A stretch of 64,000 nt of DNA from Promicromonospora sp049532985. Lineage in GTDB: Bacteria; Actinomycetota; Actinomycetes; Actinomycetales; Cellulomonadaceae. Position 1 is the stretch's first letter; every line of letters begins with the position of its first letter. A program made the position numbers and the translations under genes. The stretch spans positions 4,278,001 through 4,342,000 of the forward strand of contig NZ_CP186693.1 in assembly GCF_049532985.1 (NCBI RefSeq), in the 5' to 3' direction. A model generated the notes under the pieces. That model did not search any database. It saw only the letters and a program-made list of their open reading frames with translations, and was not told the origin of the DNA. This document shows positions 52,269 through 62,006 of this stretch, piece by piece.

Positions 52269-52398
52269 CTGCTGATCCCCCTGCTGATACGTCCTGACGT
52301 GCGATGACGCTTCGCGTCACCACGATCCGTGCCTCCAAAATACGACGCCGCCCGCGGCCCGGGTCGCAGCCGCGCCGCCGAGTCGGTCACGTGTCCTA

Positions 52399-52420
52399 CT
52401 TCACCTGGTACCGGGTGAAG
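52399..52420. promoter_or_regulatory. palindrome CTTCACC-N8-GGTGAAG
   Basis: 7-bp perfect arms around TGGTACCG in the divergent region between the gene at 51411-52268 and mutY. Operator-like; regulator unknown. A smaller TGACGC-TTC-GCGTCA-like repeat lies near 52305. Confidence 0.5.
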
Positions 52421-52478
52421 CCCCGCGCAGAGCCCCCGGACGTCGCGCACGGTGCGTCGTGCGGCAGGATGAGGCCTC

Positions 52479-53375
52479 GTGACGGTTGTGGAGGAGACAC
52501 GGCACGACGAGCTGCGTTCCGGCGTCGTGCGCTGGTTCGACGGCGCGGCGCGGGACCTGCCCTGGCGCGCGCCCGACCGGACGCCGTGGGGCGTGCTGGT
52601 CAGCGAGGTCATGCTGCAGCAGACCCCTGTGGTCCGGGTCGAGCCGGCCTGGCGGGCGTGGCTGGAGCAGTGGCCGACGCCGGCGCACCTCGCGCAGGCC
52701 CCGACCGCGGACGTGCTGCGGGCCTGGGGTCGTCTCGGCTACCCGCGCCGTGCGCTGCGGCTCCAGGAGTGCGCGAGGGCGATCGTCGAGCGGCACGGTG
52801 GTGTGGTGCCGCGTACGGAGGACGAGCTGCGGGCGCTGCCCGGCGTCGGCGAGTACACGGCCGCCGCCGTGCTGGCGTTCGCGTACGGCCTGCGGTCGGT
52901 CGTGGTGGACACCAACGTGCGGCGGGTGCTGGCCCGGGCGGTGGGTGGGGTGGCGCTCCCCGCGCCGTCGTACACCGCGGCCGAGCGGGCGCTGGCGACC
53001 GTCCTCGCGCCGGACGACGACGCCGGGGCCGCGCGCTGGGCCGCCGCCTCGATGGAGCTGGGCGCGCTGGTCTGCACGGCGAAGGCACCGCGGTGCACGG
53101 CCTGCCCCGTCGCCGGGCTGTGCGCCTGGCGCAGGGCGGGCTCGCCGCCGGACGCCCACGCCGACAAGCGCCGCACGCAGGCCTGGGCGGGTACCGACCG
53201 GCAGGCGCGCGGGCGGGTCATGGCCGAGCTGCGCCAGGCGGACGAGCCCGTGGCCCGGGCCCTGCTCGCGACCCTGTGGCCCGACCGGGCGCAGCTGGAC
53301 CGCGCGATCGCGGGCCTCGTCGAGGACGGGCTCGCGGAGCAGGACGACGCCGACCGCCTCCACCTGCCGCGGTAG
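52479..53375 (+). CDS. mutY: A/G-specific adenine glycosylase
   Basis: 298 aa from the GTG at 52479 (CAGGAT 8 nt upstream, no ribosome binding site). HhH-GPD domain: EVMLQQTPVVRVEPAW, the helix-hairpin-helix LPGVGEYTAAAVLAFAYG, and the catalytic Asp in VVVDTNVRRVLAR. The [4Fe-4S] loop is complete (Cys-x6-Cys-x2-Cys-x5-Cys in CTAKAPRCTACPVAGLC). The C-terminal NUDIX-like 8-oxoG recognition domain of E. coli MutY is largely missing, as in many actinobacteria. It removes adenine opposite 8-oxoguanine. Confidence 0.93.
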   Translation: MTVVEETRHDELRSGVVRWFDGAARDLPWRAPDRTPWGVLVSEVMLQQTPVVRVEPAWRAWLEQWPTPAHLAQAPTADVLRAWGRLGYPRRALRLQECARAIVERHGGVVPRTEDELRALPGVGEYTAAAVLAFAYGLRSVVVDTNVRRVLARAVGGVALPAPSYTAAERALATVLAPDDDAGAARWAAASMELGALVCTAKAPRCTACPVAGLCAWRRAGSPPDAHADKRRTQAWAGTDRQARGRVMAELRQADEPVARALLATLWPDRAQLDRAIAGLVEDGLAEQDDADRLHLPR

Positions 53376-53409
53376 CCCCGCTCGCCGGGGCGCCGGGTCC
53401 CTGTGGCGG

Positions 53410-53943
53410 TCAGAGCTCCAGGAGCATGCGCGAGTTGCCGAGGGTGTTGGGCTTGACGCGTGCCAGGTCGAGGAACTCGGCCACGCCCTCGTCGTACGAG
53501 CGCAGCAGCTCGGTGTAGACCTCCGGCGTCACGGGGGTGCCGTCGATCTCGCGGAAGCCGTGCGCGGCGAAGAACTCGACCTCGAAGGTCAGGCAGAACA
53601 CCCGGCGCAGCCCGAGCGCACGGGCCCGCTCGACGAGCGCCTGCAGCAGGGCGTGACCCACCCGGCGGCCGCGCCAGTCCTCGTGCACCGCGAGCGTGCG
53701 CACCTCGGCGAGGTCGTCCCACATCACGTGCAGCGCCCCGCACCCGACGGCGGGGGCGTCCGCGGGCGCGGCCGGGTCGGTCGCCACCAGGAACTCCTGC
53801 ACCGCCTCGTAGTAGCCGACCATCTCGTACGGCCGCAGGATGCGACGGCGGCTGAGCGGCTCGACCAGGTCGCGGATCGTCCGCACGTCGGCGGGGAGAG
53901 CAGGCCGGATCACGGGCGCAGCGGGCGCCTCGGGTGTCGTCAC
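53410..53943 (-). CDS. argA: N-acetylglutamate synthase-like GNAT acetyltransferase
   Basis: 177 aa from the GTG at 53943. GNAT fold with VRTLAVHEDWRGRRVGHALLQAL (acetyl-CoA pyrophosphate loop) and GLRRVFCLTFEVEFFAAHGFREID. The small single-domain type matches the actinobacterial amino-acid N-acetyltransferase ArgA (as Rv2747), first step of arginine synthesis; other GNAT roles cannot be excluded. TAGTGT lies 6 nt upstream of the start. Confidence 0.85.
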   Translation of the reverse strand: MTTPEAPAAPVIRPALPADVRTIRDLVEPLSRRRILRPYEMVGYYEAVQEFLVATDPAAPADAPAVGCGALHVMWDDLAEVRTLAVHEDWRGRRVGHALLQALVERARALGLRRVFCLTFEVEFFAAHGFREIDGTPVTPEVYTELLRSYDEGVAEFLDLARVKPNTLGNSRMLLEL

Positions 53944-53949
53944 GGCGCC

Positions 53950-53955
53950 ACACTA
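53950..53955 (-). promoter_or_regulatory. -10 element TAGTGT, leaderless argA-like gene
   Basis: On the minus strand TAGTGT, GGCGCC, then GTG at 53943. Confidence 0.55.
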
Positions 53956-54015
53956 CGGCCGGGGCGCGACACCGCGCCGCACCGCTTCGTCCCCACCGCC
54001 CGCCGGCGCACAATT

Positions 54016-54032
54016 CCAGGCAAAACGCCTGG
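54016..54032. promoter_or_regulatory. inverted repeat CCAGGC-N5-GCCTGG upstream of glpD
   Basis: 6-bp perfect arms about 106 nt before glpD. It may be an operator for the glycerol operon or a hairpin for the argA-like side. Confidence 0.45.
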
Positions 54033-54138
54033 CCAAAACCCGCCCTGAACAGGAAGTGAGCAAGAGAACATCCCACCACACCCCGACCCGCAGGGCAAAG
54101 GTCTTGCCAAGTAGCGGAATGCGTGGTGAGTTTGGCGC

Positions 54139-55884
54139 ATGGCATCCACACGCCTGACCGCAGATGCGAGGGCGCAAGCGCTGGCGGCCCTCGAGGCCAG
54201 CGTGAGCCCCTCGGCCGAGCTCGACGTCCTGGTGATCGGGGGCGGCGTCACCGGCGCCGGCATAGCGCTCGACGCCGTCACGCGCGGGTTGTCCACCGCC
54301 GTGGTCGAGGCGCAGGACTGGGCGCAGGGAACGTCCAGCCGCAGCAGCAAGCTGGTCCACGGCGGCCTGCGCTACCTGCAGATGCTCGACTTCGAGCTGG
54401 TCCACGAAGCGCTCACCGAGCGCGACCTGCTCCTCCGGGACCTCGCACCGCACCTGGTGCGACCGGTCCCGTTCTTGTATCCGCTGGAGCACCGCGTCTG
54501 GGAGCGGGCCTACGTGGGCACGGGCATCGCCCTGTACGACGTGCTCGCGACGCTCACCCCGGGCCGCCGTCCGATGCCGTTCCACCGGCACCTGAGCAAG
54601 GCCCAGATGGAGGCCAAGTTCCCGGACCTGGCCCACGACGCCGCCGTCGGCGCGGTGCAGTACTGGGACGCCTCGGTCGACGACGCCCGCCTGGTCGCCA
54701 CCCTCATCCGCACGGCCGCGAGCTACGGCGCGCACGCCGCGAGCCGCACGCAGGTCGTGAGCCTCACGCAGGGTGCGACGGGTGCGGTGAACGGCGCCGT
54801 CGTCGTGGACCTGGAGAGCGGCAAGGAGATCACCGTCCGGGCCCGCTCGGTCATCAACGCGACGGGGGTCTGGACCGAGGACACCGAGGCCCTGGCCGGG
54901 TCGGAGGGCGGCCTGCGGGTGCTCGCCAGCAAGGGTGTGCACCTCGTCGTCCCGCGCGAGCGCATCCGCGGGAACGCCGGGCTCATCCTGCAGACCGAGA
55001 AGTCGGTGCTGTTCGTCATCCCGTGGAGCCGGTACTGGATCATCGGCACCACGGACACGCCGTGGGACCTCGACCCGACCCACCCCGTGGCCACCAGCGC
55101 CGACATCGACTACGTGCTGGACCACGCCAACGCGGTCCTCGCACACCCGCTGAGCAGGGAAGACATCATCGGCACCTACGCGGGCCTGCGTCCGCTGCTC
55201 CAGCCGGGCACCAAGGCCGGCACCAGCAGCGCGAAGGTGAGCCGCGAGCACACGGTGGCTTCCCCGACGCCGGGCCTGACCGTCATCGCGGGCGGCAAGC
55301 TGACCACGTACCGGGTCATGGCCAAGGACGCGGTCGACTTCGCGATCGGTCAGCGCGCGGCCGCCCTCCCGTCGATCACGCACCAGATCCCGCTCACGGG
55401 CGCGGTCGGCCTGCGGGCCGTGCAGCGCCAGGCCCGCACCTGGGGCAAGCGGTTCGGCTGGGCTCCCCCGCTGCTGGACCACCTGCTGCACCGGTACGGC
55501 GCCAACCTGGCCGAGATCGTCGAGCTGTGCGACGCCGACCCGTCGCTCGCCGTACCGCTGGAGCACGCCCCCGCGTACCTGCGGGCCGAGGTGTACTACG
55601 CGGTGAGCCACGAGGGCGCCCTCCACCTGGAGGACGTGCTGTCGCACCGCACCCGCCTGGTCTACGAGGTCCCCGACCGTGGCACGGAGGCCGCCGAGGA
55701 GGTCGCCTCGATCGTGGCGCCGCTGCTCGGCTGGGACGTGTCCGACACGGAGCGCGAGGTCCGGTCGTGGCAGGCGCGGATCGAGGCCGAGCGGCACGCG
55801 GAGGAGGCGCCCGACGACGAGGCCGCCGAGCAGGCACGTCAGACGACCCCGGACGTGGCGGCGATGCAGCCGCTCCGGGGCTGA
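54139..55884 (+). CDS. glpD: aerobic glycerol-3-phosphate dehydrogenase
   Basis: 581 aa from the ATG at 54139. FAD-binding motif DVLVIGGGVTGAGIALDAVT (residues 29-48), then GTSSRSSKLVHGGLRYLQ, DRGDL-like ERDLLLRDLAPHLV, VINATGVWTED and SKGVHLVVPRERI. The C-terminal domain has GGKLTTYRVMAKDAVD and EVYYAVSHEGALHLEDVLSHRTRL. It oxidises glycerol-3-phosphate to DHAP and passes electrons to menaquinone at the membrane. First gene of glpDFK. Confidence 0.96.
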   Translation: MASTRLTADARAQALAALEASVSPSAELDVLVIGGGVTGAGIALDAVTRGLSTAVVEAQDWAQGTSSRSSKLVHGGLRYLQMLDFELVHEALTERDLLLRDLAPHLVRPVPFLYPLEHRVWERAYVGTGIALYDVLATLTPGRRPMPFHRHLSKAQMEAKFPDLAHDAAVGAVQYWDASVDDARLVATLIRTAASYGAHAASRTQVVSLTQGATGAVNGAVVVDLESGKEITVRARSVINATGVWTEDTEALAGSEGGLRVLASKGVHLVVPRERIRGNAGLILQTEKSVLFVIPWSRYWIIGTTDTPWDLDPTHPVATSADIDYVLDHANAVLAHPLSREDIIGTYAGLRPLLQPGTKAGTSSAKVSREHTVASPTPGLTVIAGGKLTTYRVMAKDAVDFAIGQRAAALPSITHQIPLTGAVGLRAVQRQARTWGKRFGWAPPLLDHLLHRYGANLAEIVELCDADPSLAVPLEHAPAYLRAEVYYAVSHEGALHLEDVLSHRTRLVYEVPDRGTEAAEEVASIVAPLLGWDVSDTEREVRSWQARIEAERHAEEAPDDEAAEQARQTTPDVAAMQPLRG

Positions 55885-55887
55885 GAC

Positions 55888-55912
55888 ACCCCGGGACCAC
55901 GCGCCCCGGGGT
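55888..55912. terminator. attenuator-like hairpin between glpD and glpF
   Basis: ACCCCGGG (55888-55895) and CCCGGGGT (55905-55912) form a short stem 4 nt after glpD; it may lower read-through into glpFK. Confidence 0.5.
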
Positions 55913-56035
55913 CAGGCAAGCAACCAAGGAGACCGACCAGTACATCCCCACTAGTCCGCCGACGAGCTACCCCTGTGGAGCCGCCGGGTTCACCCCCGTA
56001 CGCCGACAGCGTTGTCGGCAGAGAGCGAGTCAGCG

Positions 56036-56764
56036 ATGAACGCATTCACGGACATCGTGGTGCCCGAGTTCCTCGGCACCATGATCCTGATCCTCGGTGG
56101 CGCCGGCGTGGTGGCCAACGCGATCCTCCCCAAGACCAAGGGCTTCAACGGCGGCTGGCTGATGATCAACTTCGGGTGGGGCCTCGCGGTCTTCGCCGGT
56201 GTGTTCGTCTCGCTGAAGTCCGGCGCACACATCAACCCGGCGGTGACGCTCGGCATCCTCACCAGCGGCGCCGAGGAGTTCGGTCCCGGCATCGCCGCCA
56301 CCTTCGGCAACCTGCTCGTCTACTGGGCCGCGCAGCTCGTCGGTGCCTTCGTGGGCGCCGTCCTCGCGTACCTGGCCTACAAGCAGCACTTCGACCTGGA
56401 CGCCGACCCGGCGGTCAAGCTCGGCGTCTTCTCGACGGGTCCGGAGATCCGGTCGTACGCCTGGAACTTCGTCACCGAGGCCGTCGCGACGTTCATGCTG
56501 GTCTTCGTCATCCTGTCGTTCGCGAACTGGCCCGGGGACATGGGGCCGCTGGCCGCCGCGCTCCTGGTGCTCGGTATCGGTGCGAGCCTCGGTGGCCCCA
56601 CGGGGTACGCCATCAACCCGGCGCGTGACTTCGGTCCGCGTATCGCCCACTTCCTGCTGCCCATCCCGGGCAAGGGCGGGAGCGACTGGGCCTACTCGTG
56701 GGTCCCGGTGCTCGGCCCGCTGGTCGGCGGCGCCCTGGGCGGACTGCTCATCGCGGCCCTGTAG
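56036..56764 (+). CDS. glpF: glycerol uptake facilitator
   Basis: 242 aa from the ATG at 56036, with GAGAGCGAG upstream; a TTG at 56012 is less likely. MIP channel with SGAHINPAVTLG and the second box AINPARDFGPRIAHF. The Asp after NPAR is the glyceroporin signature that separates it from the aquaporin at 12747. Operon partner of glpK, 47 nt downstream. Confidence 0.94.
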   Translation: MNAFTDIVVPEFLGTMILILGGAGVVANAILPKTKGFNGGWLMINFGWGLAVFAGVFVSLKSGAHINPAVTLGILTSGAEEFGPGIAATFGNLLVYWAAQLVGAFVGAVLAYLAYKQHFDLDADPAVKLGVFSTGPEIRSYAWNFVTEAVATFMLVFVILSFANWPGDMGPLAAALLVLGIGASLGGPTGYAINPARDFGPRIAHFLLPIPGKGGSDWAYSWVPVLGPLVGGALGGLLIAAL

Positions 56765-56811
56765 CCGCACCCTCGACACGGACCACGACATGGACAAGGG
56801 AGTCTCTTCCG

Positions 56812-58326
<1,515 letters not shown>

Positions 58327-58347
58327 CGAGGACGCCCGGTAGCACCG

Positions 58348-58385
58348 CCAGACGCCCAGGCCACCCCGGTGGCCTGGGCGTCTGG
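58348..58385. terminator. 18-bp perfect hairpin after glpK
   Basis: Arms 58348-58365 and 58368-58385, between the convergent glpK and tetR. Confidence 0.8.
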
Positions 58386-58389
58386 CACG

Positions 58390-58983
58390 TCAGGGAGCCA
58401 GGAAACGACGGGCGGCGTCGACCAGCGTCTCCGTCTCGGCCTCGACCGTGAAGCCGTCCTCCGACGCCGCACGGCCGAGGAACCCGTCGGTGAGCAGGTA
58501 GAGCCACGAGACGATCCGCTCGGGCCCGAGGTCGGCCCGGATCTGGCCCGCCCGCTGCGCCCGCTCGACCCACGGCAGCATCAGCTCGCGCTGCGCCCGG
58601 GCGTCCTCCTCCAGCATCGCCGCGACGTCCGGCTGCTGCATGATGCCGCCCACCGCGCGCACGAACCCGGGCATCCGGGGGTCCGCTGCGTCCTCGGCGC
58701 CGCGCCGTACGACGTCGAGGAGCACACCGAGCGCATCCGTCCGTCCCGCGTAGGCTTCGGCGCGCTCCCGCACCTCGGCCACGCCGAGCGTCAGGATCGC
58801 CAGCAGCACGTCCCGCTTCGTCGGGAAGTAGTGGAAGAACGTGCCCGACCCGATGCCCGCCTGCCGGCAGATCGCGGCGGTGGTGGCGCCGTCGTACCCC
58901 CGCTCGGCGAAGACGGTGAACGCGGCGTCGATGATGACGAGCCGGCGGGCCTCGTGCCGTGCGGGATCAACGGTCCGTGCCAC
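58390..58983 (-). CDS. TetR-family regulator
   Basis: 197 aa from the GTG at 58983, overlapping the upstream yqeB-like gene by 17 nt. HTH with RLVIIDAAFTVFAERGYDG, AICRQAGIGSGTFFHYFPTKRDVLLAIL. C-terminal ligand domain with VRAVGGIMQQPDVAAMLEED. It is co-transcribed with the membrane protein upstream. The palindrome at 59689-59704 in that gene's promoter is its likely operator. Confidence 0.88.
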   Translation of the reverse strand: MARTVDPARHEARRLVIIDAAFTVFAERGYDGATTAAICRQAGIGSGTFFHYFPTKRDVLLAILTLGVAEVRERAEAYAGRTDALGVLLDVVRRGAEDAADPRMPGFVRAVGGIMQQPDVAAMLEEDARAQRELMLPWVERAQRAGQIRADLGPERIVSWLYLLTDGFLGRAASEDGFTVEAETETLVDAARRFLAP

Positions 58984-59677
58984 GCGAACCCCCCGCGGCC
59001 GACGCCGTACGACGGACCTGGAGCCGGTCGTCCCGGAGCCGCGCCACGAGCCCGAGCGCGTCCAGCTCCTCGTCCGCCGCCCGGCGTGCGACGGCGTCCT
59101 TGCGCTCCGCGAGCCGACGGCGCAGCACCTCGTGCTCGGCCGCCGTGAACCCCGGCCGGCCGTCGACCCAGCGTTCGAACCGCTGCTCGTGCGGGTCGGC
59201 CTCCGACCACGGCCAGCCGTGCTCCGCCAGTGCGTCGCGCACCCGGGCGGCGGGCAGGGTGTCGACGTCCAGCCGGGCACGCAGACCGCCGTCGGGCCGC
59301 AGCAGCACCAGGTCGCTCCGGTCCCGGAACACGGCTCCGACGTCCGAGCGCTCGACCCAGGCGGCCCGCTCCTCCTGCTCGTGCTCCAGGTGGTCGCGCG
59401 CCACGGTCAGGACCGGCGCCTCGCCCACGGTGACCGTGGCGAGGAAGGCTCCACCCACGAGACCGAGACCGCCGAGGATGCCGAGGGACCACGGCAGGGA
59501 CAGCGACTCGACCAGCCGGAGCACGCCGGGCACCGGCAGCGGCGTCGCGTCGATCAGCCCGGCCAGCCCACCCGCCAGCGGCGACGCGAACCAGCCCAGC
59601 ACGAGGCCGAGGGCGAGCGTGCCGAGGCCGATCAGGACGGGGAGCGCGGGCGGCTGGCGCACCGGGGTGGTCGTCAT
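58967..59677 (-). CDS. YqeB-family membrane protein
   Basis: 236 aa from the ATG at 59677. Two N-terminal membrane helices (about residues 14-40 and 62-83), then a soluble part with VGEAPVLTVARDHLEHEQ, RDRSDLVLLRPDGGLRARLDVDTLPAARV and a charged C-terminus. This pattern matches the YqeB-like family of Gram-positive bacteria, role unknown. No ribosome binding site is near the start; AATAAT ends 6 nt upstream. The downstream TetR gene overlaps it and probably controls the pair. Confidence 0.75.
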   Translation of the reverse strand: MTTTPVRQPPALPVLIGLGTLALGLVLGWFASPLAGGLAGLIDATPLPVPGVLRLVESLSLPWSLGILGGLGLVGGAFLATVTVGEAPVLTVARDHLEHEQEERAAWVERSDVGAVFRDRSDLVLLRPDGGLRARLDVDTLPAARVRDALAEHGWPWSEADPHEQRFERWVDGRPGFTAAEHEVLRRRLAERKDAVARRAADEELDALGLVARLRDDRLQVRRTASAAGGSRGTDR

Positions 59678-59683
59678 ACCTCA

Positions 59684-59713
59684 ATTATTAGAGCAACCAC
59701 TCTATTTTTGCAA
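59684..59713 (-). promoter_or_regulatory. yqeB-tetR promoter (TTGCAA-N18-AATAAT)
   Basis: Minus-strand -35 TTGCAA (59713-59708), 18-nt spacer, -10 AATAAT (59689-59684), then 6 nt to the ATG. AT-rich compared with the surroundings. Confidence 0.55.
59689..59704. promoter_or_regulatory. operator TAGAG-N6-CTCTA in the yqeB promoter spacer
   Basis: 5-bp perfect arms between -35 and -10, and over the TAG stop of hepT. Likely bound by the TetR protein encoded in the same operon. Confidence 0.6.
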
Positions 59714-60094
59714 CGCTCGCCCGTCCCGGTCGACGAGCTGCTCGATCATCTGCGGCACGCGCTTCTCCAGCGCGCGCCACACCAGCTCGTCGTCCACGCC
59801 GTCGTCGACATGTGCGATCACGTTGCGCACCCCCCTGAGCGCCGGCCAGCCGACGTCGGGGTGCTGGTCCTTGAACCAGTCCGGGAGCCGCTCAGCCACG
59901 GTCGCGATGTTCAGCACGATGTGCTCACCAAAACCCCTGTTCCGCTCGCCGTCGAACGTCGGGGCCAGGTACGCGTCGCGCCCTTCGGCGACGAGCCGAC
60001 GCGCCTGCTCGCCGAACCTTGCGAGGTCCGCCAGGTACCGGTCGACCTTTTCCCGCCCAGCTGCCGCGCCGCCGAGCGCCCCGTCGGCCGTCAC
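59702..60094 (-). CDS. HepT-like toxin (HEPN, DUF86)
   Basis: 130 aa from a GTG that overlaps the antitoxin stop as GTGA. Helical HEPN domain with VDRYLADLARFGEQARRL, EHIVLNIATVAERLPDWF and the RNase motif Rx4H (RNVIAH, Arg90-His95). HepT RNases are normally silenced by AMPylation of a Tyr two residues after this His (HxY); here that position is Asp97 (HVD). The protein is still paired with an MNT-type partner. Confidence 0.85.
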   Translation of the reverse strand: MTADGALGGAAAGREKVDRYLADLARFGEQARRLVAEGRDAYLAPTFDGERNRGFGEHIVLNIATVAERLPDWFKDQHPDVGWPALRGVRNVIAHVDDGVDDELVWRALEKRVPQMIEQLVDRDGRALQK

Positions 60095-60546
60095 AGCGGA
60101 ACCGCTTCCGCCCGTGCGCGCGCGACCACGGGCCCCCGCGCGTCGTCCGGAACCACGTCGACCGGAACTCCGACCACATCCTCCAGCGCCTCGCTGAGCA
60201 GGGCCTTGTCGAAGATGTCGAAGTCCGCCGGGACCGTCACCAGCAGGTCGACGTCGGACCGCTCGGTGTCCTCGCCTCGCGCCACCGAGCCGAACACACG
60301 CGGATTGGTCACGCGATACCTACCGAGAACCTCCCGCACCTGCTCGAGCACCGCCTCGAGCAGCAGGGAGGGGCGCAGCCGGAGCGCAGCGTCGAGCCGG
60401 GCACGCGTCTCCAGTGCAGGGCTGCGGGTGCCCCTCTCGATCGCAGCGATCGCCGGCTGCGAAGTACCAGACCTCGCGGCCAGCTCACGCTGCGTCAACC
60501 CCGCACGCAGGCGACGCGCACGCAGGTCGCTCCCGTAGTCACCCAT
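60091..60546 (-). CDS. HTH-MNT nucleotidyltransferase antitoxin
   Basis: 151 aa from the ATG at 60546. Residues 9-55 form an XRE-type HTH (RRLRAGLTQRELAARSGTSQPAIAAIERG). Residues 75-150 form a minimal nucleotidyltransferase with GSVARGEDTERSDVDLLV, the GSx10DxD catalytic motif (Gly86, Ser87, Asp98, Asp100). It should AMPylate and neutralise the HepT protein and, through its HTH, repress the operon. TATAAT sits 7 nt before the start, next to a 14-bp perfect palindrome. Confidence 0.88.
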   Translation of the reverse strand: MGDYGSDLRARRLRAGLTQRELAARSGTSQPAIAAIERGTRSPALETRARLDAALRLRPSLLLEAVLEQVREVLGRYRVTNPRVFGSVARGEDTERSDVDLLVTVPADFDIFDKALLSEALEDVVGVPVDVVPDDARGPVVARARAEAVPL

Positions 60547-60553
60547 GACGACG

Positions 60554-60577
60554 ATTATATCGACCTGTGATCACAGG
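60554..60577 (-). promoter_or_regulatory. TATAAT promoter and CCTGTGATCACAGG operator of the MNT-HepT pair
   Basis: A consensus -10 TATAAT (60559-60554), rare in this GC-rich window, is 7 nt from the ATG. The 14-bp perfect palindrome (60564-60577) lies just upstream and is the likely site of the antitoxin HTH. Confidence 0.7.
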
Positions 60578-60632
60578 GTTGGATCGACGCAGGACCCCGA
60601 CGGGTCGTGGTTGAAGGATCCCCGCGCCCCGA

Positions 60633-60638
60633 TACCGT
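60633..60638 (+). promoter_or_regulatory. -10 element TACCGT, leaderless S33 peptidase gene
   Basis: TTGAAG (60611-60616), 16 nt, TACCGT, TGCCCC, then GTG at 60645. Confidence 0.6.
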
Positions 60639-60644
60639 TGCCCC

Positions 60645-61943
60645 GTGCCCATCAGCTACTCCCTCCCCGGCGTCCACGTGACCGACCACTCCGTCGACGT
60701 CCCGCTGGACTGGTCCCAGCCCGACGGCTCCCCCGCCATCTCCGTCTTCGCCCGCGAGCTGGTGGACCCGGCCCGCCGCACCGAGGACCTGCCGCTCCTC
60801 GTCTTCCTCCAGGGCGGCCCGGGCGGCAAGGGGCCACGCCCCACCGGCCCCGAGGGCTGGGTCGGCGAGGCGCTCAAGCGGTTCCGCGTGATCCTCCTCG
60901 ACCAGCGCGGCACCGGCCGGTCCACGCCCGTCCGGGCGGCGACGCTCGGCGCGCTCGGCTCGGCGCAGGACCAGGCCGAGTACCTGTCGCACTTCCGCGC
61001 CGACAACATCGTGCACGACGCCGAGCACGTGCGGCAGGTCCTGTTCGACGGCCGGCGCTGGACGTCGCTCGGGCAGTCGTACGGCGGGTTCATCACCATG
61101 ACGTACCTCTCGTTCGCCCCCGAAGGCCTGGCCGCGAGCCTCGTGACCGGCGGCCTGCCCGGGCTGACGGCGTCGGCCCGGGAGGTCTACGAGCGCACCC
61201 AGCCGCGCGTGGTGGCCAAGAACGAGCGGTTCCGCGCGCGCTACCCGCACGCCGTGAAGACCCTCGGGCAGATCGCCGACCGGCTCGCCTCGGGCGGGGT
61301 CACGGAGCCCGGCGGGGACGTCCTGACCACGCGTCGCTTCCAGACCCTCGGCATGGACTTCGGCATGCAGCCCGGTTTCGAGCGGGTGCACTGGATCGTC
61401 GACGAGGCGTTCGACTCCCCGCACGGCGGGCCGCTCAGCGACACGTTCCTGGCCACGGTCGCGGCCGAGACCTCGTTCGCCACCAACCCGCTGTACGCGG
61501 TGCTGCACGAGTCCATCTACGCCCAGTCCCACACCGGCCCGACGGCGTGGGCCGCCCAGTCCGTGCGCGACGCCGATCCCGCGTTCGACGAGTCGGCCCG
61601 GCCGCTGCTGCTGACCGGCGAGATGATCTACCCCTGGATGTTCTCCGAGATCAAGGCCCTGCGGCCGTTCGAGGCGGCCGCCCACGCGCTCGCGGAGCGG
61701 CAGGACTGGCGCGACCTGTACGACCTGCACCGGCTCGCGGAGAACGAGGTGCCCGTCGAGGCCGCCGTGTACTTCGACGACATGTTCGTCGACGCGTCGC
61801 TCTCGCTGGAGACCGCCGCGCACGTGGGCAACGTGGAGCCGTGGGTCACCAACGAGTTCGAGCACGACGGGCTGCGGCTCGGCGACGTCCTCCCCCGGCT
61901 GCTGGACCGTCTGGACGCCCGAGGCGGCCCGCTGCGCGGCTGA
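60645..61943 (+). CDS. S33-family prolyl aminopeptidase-like alpha/beta hydrolase
   Basis: 432 aa from the GTG at 60645. Oxyanion region LLVFLQGGPGGKGPRP, LLDQRGTGRSTP and the nucleophile elbow SLGQSYGGFITMTYLSFAPEG. A helical cap domain follows, and the Asp/His of the triad are near FVDASLSLETAAHVGN and VTNEFEHDGLR. It is the intracellular proline iminopeptidase type, length normal for actinobacteria. Divergent from the toxin-antitoxin pair. Confidence 0.9.
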   Translation: MPISYSLPGVHVTDHSVDVPLDWSQPDGSPAISVFARELVDPARRTEDLPLLVFLQGGPGGKGPRPTGPEGWVGEALKRFRVILLDQRGTGRSTPVRAATLGALGSAQDQAEYLSHFRADNIVHDAEHVRQVLFDGRRWTSLGQSYGGFITMTYLSFAPEGLAASLVTGGLPGLTASAREVYERTQPRVVAKNERFRARYPHAVKTLGQIADRLASGGVTEPGGDVLTTRRFQTLGMDFGMQPGFERVHWIVDEAFDSPHGGPLSDTFLATVAAETSFATNPLYAVLHESIYAQSHTGPTAWAAQSVRDADPAFDESARPLLLTGEMIYPWMFSEIKALRPFEAAAHALAERQDWRDLYDLHRLAENEVPVEAAVYFDDMFVDASLSLETAAHVGNVEPWVTNEFEHDGLRLGDVLPRLLDRLDARGGPLRG

Positions 61944-61946
61944 ACC

Positions 61947-61990
61947 GTGCCAGGCGTACGGATCCCTCAGGTGGCCTGTACGCCTGACAC
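61947..61990. terminator. 13-bp hairpin after the S33 peptidase
   Basis: Arms 61947-61959 and 61978-61990 pair with one mismatch, between convergent genes. Confidence 0.65.
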
Positions 61991-62006
61991 GTGCCGGTCG
62001 GCAGGA

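Noticed and set aside
52479..53375. Truncated mutY pseudogene
   Set aside because: The catalytic Asp, HhH and iron-sulfur cluster are complete; a missing NUDIX-like domain is common for actinobacterial MutY.
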